Of a DNA stretch of 64,000 bases, positions 15,594 to 24,447 are shown in pieces; within the stretch, counting starts at the first letter, position 1, and every line of letters starts with the position of its first letter. The DNA is from Pelomonas caseinilytica. GTDB lineage: Bacteria; Pseudomonadota; Gammaproteobacteria; Burkholderiales; Burkholderiaceae_C. Both the position numbers and the translations under genes were made by a program. The notes beneath the pieces are model-generated. The model was given only the letters and a program-made list of their open reading frames with translations, did no database searches and was not told where the DNA came from. The DNA is taken from the NCBI RefSeq assembly GCF_021353235.1, contig NZ_JAJTWT010000004.1, forward strand, positions 310,001 to 374,000. Direction: 5' to 3'.

Positions 15594-18479
15594 TCAGTCG
15601 CCGCAGCCCCGCACGTCCCTCACCTCCACGCGCACCTCCTTCACGGGGCAGGACGGCGTCGGGCTGATCTCCACCGAGTCGCCCATGAAGCAGTCGGTGG
15701 CCAGGCCGGTGAAGTTCTTGGCGACGCCGCGCACGCCGTTGCCCTGGACCTGGCCCGGACACAGCGCCTCGTAGTGCACGTCCACGCAGGACACCTTCTC
15801 GGGCTTGATGCGCGGCCGTAGGCCTTCGACGTAGTAGCTGCCCTTGCCATCGGGGCAGTGGCGCGCGGCCAGCCGCGTGCCGCGGCGCAGCTGATCGAGG
15901 TAGTCGGTGACCGCCCGGGCCTCCTCGGCCGCGGCCTTCTCCTTGGCCAGGCGCGCCGCCTCCTGCTCGGCCTTGCGGGCGGCCTCGCGGGCTGCCTTCT
16001 CCTGCGCCGCCTTTTCCTGGGCCAGCTTCTCGGCGGCCAGCCTCTCCTGCGCGGCCTTCTCCTGTGCGAGCCGATCGGCGGCGAGCTTGTCCTGCGCCTG
16101 CTTCTGGCGCAGGGCCTCCTGCTCGCGCTGCTGGGCGGCCTGGGCCTGGGCGGTCTGCGCCGAGGCCACGGTCATGCCGCCCGGCGCCGCGGCGGCGCGG
16201 GCTGTCGCCGTCTGTGCGGACGGGGAGGACTGGGCCGCGGACCGCTGCTGCGCCGCCTGGGCTTCGCGGCGTTCGGCCTCGGCGCGAGCCCGGGCCTGCT
16301 GCAGTTCCGCGGCCCGGCGCTGCTGCTCCAGCATGGCCTGCTGCACGGCGGCGCTCTGGTTGCGGGCGGCCTGGATGTCGGCCCCGGCGGCCTGGATGCC
16401 CCGGCCCTGGCCGTCGGTGGCCACGTCGGAGATGAAGCCGCTGGCCATGCGCACCTTCTCGGCCGAACTCAGGCCCGGCGCCTTGCCGATGATGGCCGCG
16501 CCGATCAGGCCGGCCACCCATTTGCCGTTGTCGGAGGAGGAGGACTCGGACTCGGCCTTGCGGGCGGCCATCTCCGTCGGCCCCTGGCGCTTGCCGTCGA
16601 TGTACTGGCCGGCGTGGCGGTCGCCATCGGCCCAGGTGGTGACGCCGTAGCCGTGCTGCTCGCCGTTGACCCACTCGCCTTCGTAGCGGGTGCCGTCGGG
16701 CCAGGTGTAGACGCCCTGGCCCGAGCGCTTGCCGTCGACATAGCCGCCCTCGTAGGCCTGGCCCCCGGCGTAGCGCTCGCGGCCGAAGCCGGCCCGCTTG
16801 CCGGCGAGGAAGCCGCCCTCGTAGCGCGAGCCGCTGTCCTCCACCATGACGCCCTGTCCGCTGCGCAGTCCATCGACGAAATCACCCTCGTAGCGCGCGC
16901 CGCTGGCGTACTGGTAGACGCCCTTGCCGTTGTACTTGTCGTTGAGGAATTCGCCCTCGTAGTAGCCGCCGTCCTTGAAGCTGAGCTTGCCGTGGCCCGA
17001 GAACTGGCCGGCCAGGAACTCGCCCTCGTAGCGCTGGCCGCTGGGCCAGGTGAACACGCCCGGCCCCGAGCGCTGGCCCTTGGCGTCGAAGCCGCCTTCG
17101 TAGACCTGACCGCTGGCGAAGCTGTAGCGCCCCCTGAGCTTCTGCCCGTCGGCGAACTCGCCCTCGAAGCGCTCGCCGTTGGCGAAGCTGAGCACCCCGC
17201 GGCCATGGCGCCGGCCCTCGACGAACTCGCCCTCGTAGCGCTGGCCGTCGACACCGACGGTCACGCCGTTGCCCGTCTTCTTGTCGACGGCGAACTCCAG
17301 GTCCACGTCGATGCGTCGGCCGTCGGGTCGGGTCTGCACGCCCTTGGCCGTCGCGTTCTCGACGTAGCGGCCCTCGAAGACGCTGCCGTCCGGCTCCTTC
17401 ATGCGGCCCTGGCCATGGAACTTGCCGGCCTTGAACTCGCCCTCGTAGACCGTGCCGGACGGGAAACGGTAGACGCCCGGGCCGTCGAGGCGGCCCTCCG
17501 CGTCGGCCCCGCCCTCGTAGACCTGGCCATTGGCGTACACCACCCGCCCCTGGCGGAACTGGTCCTGGGCGAACTGGCCTTCGTAGCGGGTGCCATTGGC
17601 CATCACGAGCACGCCCTGGCCCTCGTACTTGCCGGCCACCAGGTCGCCTTCATAGCGCCGCCCGTCGGTGCCCGTGACCACCCCGCGCCCGGTGCGCCGG
17701 GCCGTCGCGAACTCCCGGTCCACCTCGACCCGGCTGCCGTCGGCCTTGATGGTCACACCCTTGGCGAGCTGGCCGTCGACGAATTGGCCCTCGAAGCGCG
17801 AGCGGTCGGCGTAGGCCAGGGTGCCGGCACCGTGGTAGCGGTCGTTCTGCCATTCGCCGTCGTAGCGCTGGCCGCTCGGCCAGGTGTAGACGCCCCGGCC
17901 GGCGCGCCGACCGTTGAGGAAGCCGCCAGCGTAGGTCTGGCCGTTTGCATAGCTCATGCGCCCCTGGCCCTCGATGCGGCCGGCGACGAAGTCGCCCTCG
18001 TAGCGGTCACCGTTGAACTGCTGCAGCACGCCCGGCCCGGTCTTGCGGCCGGTGACCATGGAGAGGTCGACGTCGTAGCGCTTGCCGTCGGCCAGGACGC
18101 GCACGCCCTTCTCCGGTTCATCATTGGCGAACTGGCCTTCGAAGCGGGCGCCGTCGGCCTCGGTCAGCACCCCGCGGCCGGCGCGCTTGCCGTTGGAGAA
18201 GTCGCCGTCATAGACCTGACCGCTGGGGTAGCGCAGCCGGCCCATGGTCATCTCGTCCTTGAGGAAGACACCTTCGAAGCGCCGGCCGTCGGGCCAGGTC
18301 AGCACGCCGCGCCCCTGGCGCTTGCCCTGCACCACGCCGCCTTCGTAGCGCATGCCGGAGTCCCAGACGTAGACGCCCTGGCCGGAAGCCTTGTCGATGG
18401 ACAGCCACTTGTCGGCCTGGGCGGCGCCAGCGCAAAGCAACAGGACGAGGGCGGCCGCACGGCCCGGAGGATGGAACAT
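15594..18479 (-). CDS. Secreted MORN-repeat protein with coiled coil and Cys-containing C-terminal domain
   Basis: 961 residues. A signal peptide (about 1-22, ending AAQADK) is followed by about 26 MORN-type units (roughly 35-635) of the form YEGxFxxGxxxGxGxxxxxxG. Every five or six units one degenerate unit reads KGV..DG.R..VD, at about units 5, 10 and 16, which points to duplication of larger blocks. A serine-rich linker, a short hydrophobic stretch (WVAGLIGAAIIG) and a long Ala/Gln/Glu/Arg coiled coil (about 720-865) follow. The last 90 residues hold several cysteines and look like a separate folded domain. MORN repeats are beta-hairpin arrays that bind lipid or protein partners. An export-linked scaffold is plausible, but no function is established. 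The gene stands alone. Confidence 0.8.
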   Translation of the reverse strand: MFHPPGRAAALVLLLCAGAAQADKWLSIDKASGQGVYVWDSGMRYEGGVVQGKRQGRGVLTWPDGRRFEGVFLKDEMTMGRLRYPSGQVYDGDFSNGKRAGRGVLTEADGARFEGQFANDEPEKGVRVLADGKRYDVDLSMVTGRKTGPGVLQQFNGDRYEGDFVAGRIEGQGRMSYANGQTYAGGFLNGRRAGRGVYTWPSGQRYDGEWQNDRYHGAGTLAYADRSRFEGQFVDGQLAKGVTIKADGSRVEVDREFATARRTGRGVVTGTDGRRYEGDLVAGKYEGQGVLVMANGTRYEGQFAQDQFRQGRVVYANGQVYEGGADAEGRLDGPGVYRFPSGTVYEGEFKAGKFHGQGRMKEPDGSVFEGRYVENATAKGVQTRPDGRRIDVDLEFAVDKKTGNGVTVGVDGQRYEGEFVEGRRHGRGVLSFANGERFEGEFADGQKLRGRYSFASGQVYEGGFDAKGQRSGPGVFTWPSGQRYEGEFLAGQFSGHGKLSFKDGGYYEGEFLNDKYNGKGVYQYASGARYEGDFVDGLRSGQGVMVEDSGSRYEGGFLAGKRAGFGRERYAGGQAYEGGYVDGKRSGQGVYTWPDGTRYEGEWVNGEQHGYGVTTWADGDRHAGQYIDGKRQGPTEMAARKAESESSSSDNGKWVAGLIGAAIIGKAPGLSSAEKVRMASGFISDVATDGQGRGIQAAGADIQAARNQSAAVQQAMLEQQRRAAELQQARARAEAERREAQAAQQRSAAQSSPSAQTATARAAAAPGGMTVASAQTAQAQAAQQREQEALRQKQAQDKLAADRLAQEKAAQERLAAEKLAQEKAAQEKAAREAARKAEQEAARLAKEKAAAEEARAVTDYLDQLRRGTRLAARHCPDGKGSYYVEGLRPRIKPEKVSCVDVHYEALCPGQVQGNGVRGVAKNFTGLATDCFMGDSVEISPTPSCPVKEVRVEVRDVRGCGD

Positions 18480-18599
18480 GGTGGCGCCGAGGAGCTGGGG
18501 GTCGGGCCATGTTCACACGCAGCCCGGCGCGGCCCGGGCGCAAACCGGGGCCAGGCGTGACGCATTGCGCTGGCCGCGCGCCGCCGCGACCGGCGACTG

Positions 18600-19004
18600 T
18601 CAGCCCGGCACCACGGCCGTGACCTCGATCTCGACCTTGGCGCGATCCTCCATCAACGCGGCCACCTGCACGGCGCTCATCGCGATGCCGTAGTCGCGGC
18701 CCATCACCTCGCGGTAGGCCTGGCCCACCTCGCGCCCGCGGGCGAGGTATTCGCGCTTGTCGACGAGGTACCAGGTCATGCGCACGATGTGCTCGGGGCC
18801 CGCGCCGGCCTCGGCGAGCACGGCCCGCACGTTGAGCAGGGCCTGGCGCACCTGGGCGATGAAGTCGTCGCTGTCGAATTCGCAGCGCTCGTTCCAGCCG
18901 ATCTGGCCGGCGACGAAGATCTGCCGGCCGCTGGCAGCGACGCCGTTGGCATAGCCGCGGGGTGCGGCCCAGCCGGCGGGCTGGAGGATCTGTTTGTGGG
19001 TCAT
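18600..19004 (-). CDS. RidA/YjgF-family enamine/imine deaminase
   Basis: 134 residues. The fold is recognisable from the N-terminal ILQPAGWAAPRGYANGVAASGRQIFVAGQIGW and the VRQALLNVRAVLAEAGAGPEHIVRMTWYL helix, with a C-terminal VEIEVTAVVPG strand. RidA proteins hydrolyse reactive enamine or imine intermediates. In a 2-aminobenzoyl-CoA pathway, ring reduction gives enamine-type amino compounds, so deamination of a ring intermediate is a reasonable role (inference). I chose ATG 19004, which follows GAGGAA and overlaps the thioesterase stop (ATGA). Longer frames extend into the thioesterase gene. It is the last gene of the minus-strand CoA pathway operon. Confidence 0.85.
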   Translation of the reverse strand: MTHKQILQPAGWAAPRGYANGVAASGRQIFVAGQIGWNERCEFDSDDFIAQVRQALLNVRAVLAEAGAGPEHIVRMTWYLVDKREYLARGREVGQAYREVMGRDYGIAMSAVQVAALMEDRAKVEIEVTAVVPG

Positions 19005-19426
19005 GGCGTTTCCTCGGCGCGCGCCAGCGCGGCACGCAGGTCGTCGGGCAGCGGGCAGGCGGCGTGCGTGTCCAGCGAGGTGCACACCAGCACCTGGTCG
19101 AACTCGACCCGGGTGCCGTCGTCACCGTCGAAACTCACGGTCAGGGCCAGCGAGCTGCCGCCCACGCGCCGCAGGCGCAGGCGCTGCAGCAGCCGGTCGC
19201 CCTGGCGGCTCATGCGCCTGAAGCGGGTGTCCAGGTGGACCGTGGGCAGGCCGAGGCGCCGCTGGCCGATCAGTTGCTCGAACGGCAGGCCCAGGCCTTG
19301 GGCGAACCAGTCCTCGACCAGCTCGTTGAGCATCTCGAAATAGCGGGGATAGAAGACGATGCCGGCCGGGTCGCAGTGGCCGAAGCGCACGAGCTGCTCG
19401 CGCTGGAAGGCGATGCCATCGGCCAT
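19001..19426 (-). CDS. 4-hydroxybenzoyl-CoA-type thioesterase (hotdog fold)
   Basis: 141 residues. The active-site block HCDPAGIVFYPRYFEMLNELVEDWF carries the aspartate of the Pseudomonas-type 4-hydroxybenzoyl-CoA thioesterase. The family hydrolyses aryl- or acyl-CoA to free acid and CoA, and in aerobic benzoyl-CoA-type pathways it releases CoA from dead-end thioesters. The start (ATG 19426) shares one base with the stop of the ligase gene (TGATG), and its stop overlaps the RidA start. It is therefore tightly coupled between the two. The size is normal for the family. Substrate identity is inferred from the neighbours. Confidence 0.85.
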   Translation of the reverse strand: MADGIAFQREQLVRFGHCDPAGIVFYPRYFEMLNELVEDWFAQGLGLPFEQLIGQRRLGLPTVHLDTRFRRMSRQGDRLLQRLRLRRVGGSSLALTVSFDGDDGTRVEFDQVLVCTSLDTHAACPLPDDLRAALARAEETP

Positions 19427-21030
19427 CACGGCGCCTCGCGCAGCTTGAAGCGCTGCAGCTTGCCCGTCTCGGTGCGCGGCAGGCTGGCGCGGAACTCGAT
19501 GGCCCGGGGGTATTTGTAGGGCGCGATGGTGGCCTTGACGTGGTCCTGCAGTGCCTTCACGTCGCCGCCCTGGCCCTCGCGCAGCACCACGAAGGCCTTG
19601 ACGAGCTGGCCGCGCTCCTCGTCGGGCACGCCGATGACGGCGCATTCCGCCACGGCCGGGTGGCTGAGCAGCGCCGCCTCGACCTCGGGGCCGGCGATGT
19701 TGTAGCCGCCGGAGATGATCATGTCGTCGGTGCGGGCCTGGTAGACGTAGTCGCCGTCGGCGTCGACCAGGTAGGCGTCGCCGGTCAGGTTCCAGCCGTC
19801 GTGCACGTACTGGAGTTGCCGCTCATCCGCGAGGTAACGGCAGCCGGTGGGGCCTTTCACGGCGAGGCGCCCGACCTGGCCCGGCGGCAGGCGGCGACCG
19901 GCGTCGTCGAGGATGCAGGCCTGGTAGCCCGGCACGGGCCGGCCGGTGGCCCCCGGCTTGGCCGTCGCCTCGGTGTGGGAGATGAAGATGTGCAGCAGCT
20001 CGGTCGCGCCGATGCCGTCGATCAGCTCGATGCCGGTGGCCTGCTTCCACAGCGCCCGCGTCGCGGCCGGCAGGGCCTCGCCCGCGCTGACGCATTTGCG
20101 CAGGCACGAGACGTCATGCTGCGCCACCTGGGCCGCCATGGCGCGGTAGGACGTGGGCGCAGTGAAACAGACCGTGGCCCGGTGCTCGACGATGGCCGCC
20201 AGCAGCAGCTCGGGCGAGGCCTTCTCCAGCAGCACGGTCGACGCGCCCACGCTCATCGGGAAGAGCAGCAGGCCGCCGAGGCCGAAGGTGAAGGCCAGCG
20301 GCGGGCTGCCGATGAAGACGTCGCTGGCGCCGGCCTGCAGGCAGTGCGGCGGCCAGCAGCGGCAGATGGCCAGCACGTCGCGGTGGAAGTGCATCGTGCC
20401 CTTGGGCTGGCCGGTGGTGCCCGAGGTGAAGGCGATCAGCACGCAGTCGTCGCTGGCGGTGTCGACGTTGGCGAAGCGGGCCGGCTGGCGGGCGGACCGC
20501 GCCTCCAGGCCGTCCGGCGCGGCGCTGCGGAACAGGCAGACCTGGCGCAACACCGGGTGCCGGGCCTGCGCCGCCAGCAGCTCGTCAGCCAGGGCCGCGT
20601 CGCACAGCGCGTGGCTGACCTCGGCCTTGGCGATGACCTTGCCCAGCTCGCCCGCGCGCAGCAGCGGCATGGTGGCCACCGCGATGGCCCCGGCCTTGAC
20701 GACGGCGAACCAGCAGGCCGCGAGCTGGGGCGTGTTGGCGCCGCGCAGCAGCACGCGGTTGCCCGGCACGACACCGAGTTCTTGCACGAGGACGTTGGCG
20801 ATGCGGTTGGCCTCGGCCTGCAGCTCGGCATAACTCCACCGCAGGCCGGCCCCCTGCACGCAGGGGCGGTCGCCGAGACCCTGCTCGACCCAGCGGTCCA
20901 GCAGTTCGGTCGCCGCGTTCAGGCACGGCCCGAACTGGAGCTCGGGCAGGTCGAACAGCAACTCGGGCCACTGGTCCTGCGGCGGAAGGTGGTCGCGGGC
21001 GAAGGTGTCGACGTGGGCGCTGGGATGCAT
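19426..21030 (-). CDS. Benzoate/2-aminobenzoate-type acyl-CoA ligase
   Basis: 534 residues, adenylate-forming family. The phosphate-binding loop is TSGTTGQPKGTMHFH. The ribose-binding and hinge region reads RTDDMIISGGYNIAGPEVE, and the catalytic lysine lies in TETGKLQRFKL near the C-terminus. The overall pattern (GIGATELLHIFISH, LTGDAYLVDADGDYVYQ) matches benzoate-CoA and 2-aminobenzoate-CoA ligases and not fatty-acyl ligases. It would start the pathway by making the aryl-CoA thioester with ATP. AAGGAG lies before ATG 21030. A longer frame reaches into the hairpin element upstream and is rejected. Next to the monooxygenase/reductase fusion gene, anthranilate is the best substrate guess, with salicylate next. 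Confidence 0.87.
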   Translation of the reverse strand: MHPSAHVDTFARDHLPPQDQWPELLFDLPELQFGPCLNAATELLDRWVEQGLGDRPCVQGAGLRWSYAELQAEANRIANVLVQELGVVPGNRVLLRGANTPQLAACWFAVVKAGAIAVATMPLLRAGELGKVIAKAEVSHALCDAALADELLAAQARHPVLRQVCLFRSAAPDGLEARSARQPARFANVDTASDDCVLIAFTSGTTGQPKGTMHFHRDVLAICRCWPPHCLQAGASDVFIGSPPLAFTFGLGGLLLFPMSVGASTVLLEKASPELLLAAIVEHRATVCFTAPTSYRAMAAQVAQHDVSCLRKCVSAGEALPAATRALWKQATGIELIDGIGATELLHIFISHTEATAKPGATGRPVPGYQACILDDAGRRLPPGQVGRLAVKGPTGCRYLADERQLQYVHDGWNLTGDAYLVDADGDYVYQARTDDMIISGGYNIAGPEVEAALLSHPAVAECAVIGVPDEERGQLVKAFVVLREGQGGDVKALQDHVKATIAPYKYPRAIEFRASLPRTETGKLQRFKLREAP

Positions 21031-21054
21031 CGAGACTCCTTCAACAGCCAATGA

Positions 21055-21133
21055 ACACAGCCACAGAGGCACAGAGGCACAGAGGGACTGTCATCCCGCT
21101 GCCTCTGTGTCTCTGTGCCTCTGTGGCTTTGTT
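21055..21133. repeat. Intergenic CACAGAGG-octamer hairpin, copy C
   Basis: Arms 21061-21085 and 21102-21126 (25 bases) differ at one position and enclose a 16-base loop. Each arm is three tandem CACAGAGG-like octamers. Flanks are ACACAG and CTTTGTTT. The element ends 5 bases from the stop of the acyl-CoA dehydrogenase gene, inside the operon. Confidence 0.9.
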
Positions 21134-21138
21134 TGGAT

Positions 21139-22269
21139 TCATCTCATCAACTCGCGGCCGATGATGAGTTGCTGGACTTCGCTGGCGCCCTCGTAGATGC
21201 GCAGCGCACGGATCTCGCGGTAGAGGGACTCGACGACCTCGCCGCGGCGCACGCCGCGCCCGCCGAAGAGCTGCACGGCCGCGTCGATGACGCGCTGGGC
21301 GCCTTCGGTGGCCATGAGCTTGGCCATCGCGGCTTCCTTCGTGATCGTGCGGCCCTGGTCGCGCAGCCAGGCGGCGCGGTAGACCAGCAGGGCCGACGAG
21401 TCCACGGTGCAGGCCATGTCGGCGAGCTTGGCCTGCGTCAGCGGCAGGTCGGCCAGGCGGGCCCCGAACATCGGCCGTGACTGCGCCTGAGCCAGGCCCT
21501 CCTGCAGGGCGCGGCGGGCGAAGCCCAGGGCCGCGGCGGCGACCGAGGTGCGGAACACGTCCAGCGTGCGCATGGCCACCTTGAAGCCCTCGCCCGGCGT
21601 GCCCAGCATCTGGCTGCGCGGCACGCGGCAGCCGGTGAAGCGCAGCCGCGCCAGCGGATGGGGCGCGATCACGTCGATGCGCTCCGCGATCTCGAAGCCC
21701 GGCAGGCCGGCATCGACGATGAAGGCGCTGATGCCCCGCGCGCCCGGCGCCTCGCCGGTGCGGGCGAAGAGCACGTAGAAGTCGGCGATGCCGCCGTTGC
21801 TGATCCAGGTCTTCTCGCCGTCGAGGAGATAGTCGTCGCCATCGGCCACGGCGCGGCACTGCATCGCGGCCACGTCGGAGCCGGCCTCGGGCTCGGAAAG
21901 GGCGAAGGCCGCCAGCGCCTCGCCGCGGGCCACGCGCGGCAGGTAGCGCGCGCGCTGCTCGGGCGTGCCCTGCAGCGAGATGGCACCCGAGCCCAGGCCC
22001 TGCATCGCGAAGGCGAAGTCCGCGAGGCCGTCATGCCGGGCGAGGGTCTCGCGGATCAGGCAGAGGGCGCGCGTGTCGAGGGCCTCGCCCTCGCCGGCCA
22101 CGGCGTGGTGCAGCCATCCGGCTGCGCCCAGTTGGGCCACCAGGGCGCGGCATTGCGCATCGACGTCGGCGGCGTGGGCCACACGCAGGTGGTCCGCGCA
22201 CCAGGCGTCCAGCGAAGCCGCCAGCTCGCGGTGCCGGTCATCGAAGAAGGGCCAGTCGAGGTGCTGCAT
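21139..22269 (-). CDS. Acyl-CoA dehydrogenase
   Basis: 376 residues. Conserved blocks include [20 protein letters not shown], the [20 protein letters not shown] strand, and the C-terminal [42 protein letters not shown]. The glutamate in IYEGASEVQ is the usual catalytic base of the FAD-dependent family. It forms an alpha,beta-double bond in an acyl- or alicyclic acyl-CoA. In this operon it would act on a ring-reduced or ring-opened thioester after the monooxygenase/reductase. I chose ATG 22269 with CCGGAG upstream. A frame 16 codons longer begins in the hairpin flank. Hairpin elements lie on both sides of the gene. Confidence 0.88.
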   Translation of the reverse strand: MQHLDWPFFDDRHRELAASLDAWCADHLRVAHAADVDAQCRALVAQLGAAGWLHHAVAGEGEALDTRALCLIRETLARHDGLADFAFAMQGLGSGAISLQGTPEQRARYLPRVARGEALAAFALSEPEAGSDVAAMQCRAVADGDDYLLDGEKTWISNGGIADFYVLFARTGEAPGARGISAFIVDAGLPGFEIAERIDVIAPHPLARLRFTGCRVPRSQMLGTPGEGFKVAMRTLDVFRTSVAAAALGFARRALQEGLAQAQSRPMFGARLADLPLTQAKLADMACTVDSSALLVYRAAWLRDQGRTITKEAAMAKLMATEGAQRVIDAAVQLFGGRGVRRGEVVESLYREIRALRIYEGASEVQQLIIGRELMR

Positions 22270-22305
22270 GTCAGGCGAACTCCGGTTGCCGAGGCAGCCC
22301 CAAGG

Positions 22306-22386
22306 AAACACAGCCACAGAGGCACAGAGTCACAGAGAGACCTCCATCCCGCCGCCTCTGTGCCTCCGTGCCTCTGTGGCTTTGTT
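22306..22386. repeat. Intergenic CACAGAGG-octamer hairpin, copy D
   Basis: Arms 22313-22340 and 22354-22380 pair at about 23 of the outer 25 positions. Flanks are AAACACA and TTTGTT, the same asymmetry as copy C. It ends 11 bases from the stop of the enoyl-CoA hydratase gene and fills the 128-base gap before the dehydrogenase. Confidence 0.88.
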
Positions 22387-22397
22387 CGGACTTCATC

Positions 22398-23233
<836 letters not shown>

Positions 23234-23237
<4 letters not shown>

Positions 23238-23710
23238 GCGATGTCCTTCAGGTGCGTCTTGAGGTGGGCGAGCAGCTCGTGGACCTGGCTCTTCTGGGCC
23301 GGCGACCAGCCGGCGAAGAGCTCGACGATCCAGGCCTCATGGACGGTGGCCATGCGCTTGAACTGGCGCCGCCCCTGGGGCGTGAGCTTGACGATGAAGC
23401 TGCGGCGGTCGTCCGAGCGCGTCTCGCGCAGGACGAGGCCTTCGGCTTCGAGCTGGTCGGTGATGCCGGTGACGTTGCCGCCCGTCACCATCAGCCGCCT
23501 GGACAGCTCGCGCATGGTGAGCCCGTCGGGGTGGCGCTCCAGCTGGGCCAGCAGGTCGAAGCGCGGCAGCGTGGTGCCGAACTCCTGGCGCAGGCGCTGG
23601 CGGATTAGATCCTCGATGCGGGTGGTGCACGAGAGCAACCGCAGCCAGAGCTTGAGGGCCTGGTGGTCGTCGGCCGAGAGGCGGGTCTCGAGGTCGAGGT
23701 CCGCGTTCAT
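23234..23710 (-). CDS. MarR-family transcriptional regulator
   Basis: 158 residues. The winged helix reads [50 protein letters not shown], the classical MarR signature with the DDRR wing. Long N- and C-terminal helices would form the dimer. The gene is embedded in the operon with overlaps on both sides (TGATG with the SDR, ATGA with the hydratase), so it is probably made together with the enzymes it controls. MarR repressors in aromatic-acid loci usually answer to the CoA thioester or free acid. A GTTGA-N4-TCAAC palindrome at the operon promoter (26809-26822) is the candidate target. Confidence 0.9.
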
Positions 23711-24447
23711 CACGAGGTCTCCCCGCCGCAGACGGCGATGGCCTGGCCGTTCACCGCCGCATTGCCCACCAGCCAGGCGACCGTGCCGGCCACCTCCTCG
23801 GGTTGGATGAAGCGGCCCTGCGGATTGGCCCGGGCGAGTTCGGCGCGCGCCTGCTCCGCCGTGCGGCCGGTCTTGGCGACGATGTTGTCGACGGCCGCGG
23901 CGACGATGTCGGTCTCGGTGTAGCCGGGGCAGACGGCATTCACCGTCACGCCCATGGCCGCCACCTCCAACGCCAGGGCGCGCGTGAGGCCGAGCACGCC
24001 GTGCTTGGCGGCGCAGTAGGCGGCAACGTAGGCATAACCTTTCAGCGCCGCGGTGCTGGCGATGTTGACGATGCGGCCATGGCGGCGCGCCAGCATGCCG
24101 GGCAGCACGGCGCGGCTGCACAGGAAGCTGCCGGTGAGGTTGACGCCGAGCATCCGTTGCCAGAGCTCCACCGAGGTGCGCGCCAGGGGCGCCGTCTCCA
24201 CCTGGCCGGCGTTGTTGACGAGCACGTCCACTTCGCCGACGGCCGCGAAGGCGTCGGTCACGCCGTCCTCGTCGGCCACGTCGCAGGCCTGCACGGCCAC
24301 GTCGCCGAGCGCCGCCTGCTGCGCCAGCAGCCTCTCCAGGCTGCGGCCCATCAGTGTCACGCGCAGGCCGTCGGCCAGCAGCCGCCGGGCCACCGCGGCG
24401 CCGATGCCGCTGCCCCCGCCCGTCACCACGGCGTGCAGCGGCCTCAT
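23710..24447 (-). CDS. Short-chain dehydrogenase (3-hydroxyacyl-CoA dehydrogenase-like)
   Basis: 245 residues, classical SDR. Cofactor motif [16 protein letters not shown], the catalytic Ser in [10 protein letters not shown] and the YxxxK pair as YCAAKHG are all present; PGYTETDI follows. An aspartate-rich CDVADEDG after the cofactor loop is compatible with NAD(H) use. In this operon it most likely oxidises the 3-hydroxyacyl-CoA formed by the hydratase, as in the reported beta-oxidation-like lower part of aerobic 2-aminobenzoyl-CoA breakdown. ATG 24447 overlaps the stop of the monooxygenase gene (ATGA), and its stop shares a base with the MarR start. Confidence 0.88.
   Translation of the reverse strand: MRPLHAVVTGGGSGIGAAVARRLLADGLRVTLMGRSLERLLAQQAALGDVAVQACDVADEDGVTDAFAAVGEVDVLVNNAGQVETAPLARTSVELWQRMLGVNLTGSFLCSRAVLPGMLARRHGRIVNIASTAALKGYAYVAAYCAAKHGVLGLTRALALEVAAMGVTVNAVCPGYTETDIVAAAVDNIVAKTGRTAEQARAELARANPQGRFIQPEEVAGTVAWLVGNAAVNGQAIAVCGGETS

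Noticed and set aside
16500-18400. Regular short repeats that could suggest a CRISPR array or DNA satellite
   Set aside because: The periodicity is in the protein (MORN units) and the DNA copies are diverged; no identical repeats with unique spacers are present.
21055-22386. Hairpins C and D as ends of one transposon carrying the acyl-CoA dehydrogenase gene
   Set aside because: Each copy is a complete hairpin on its own, the enclosed gene belongs to the pathway, and no transposase or target duplication is seen.
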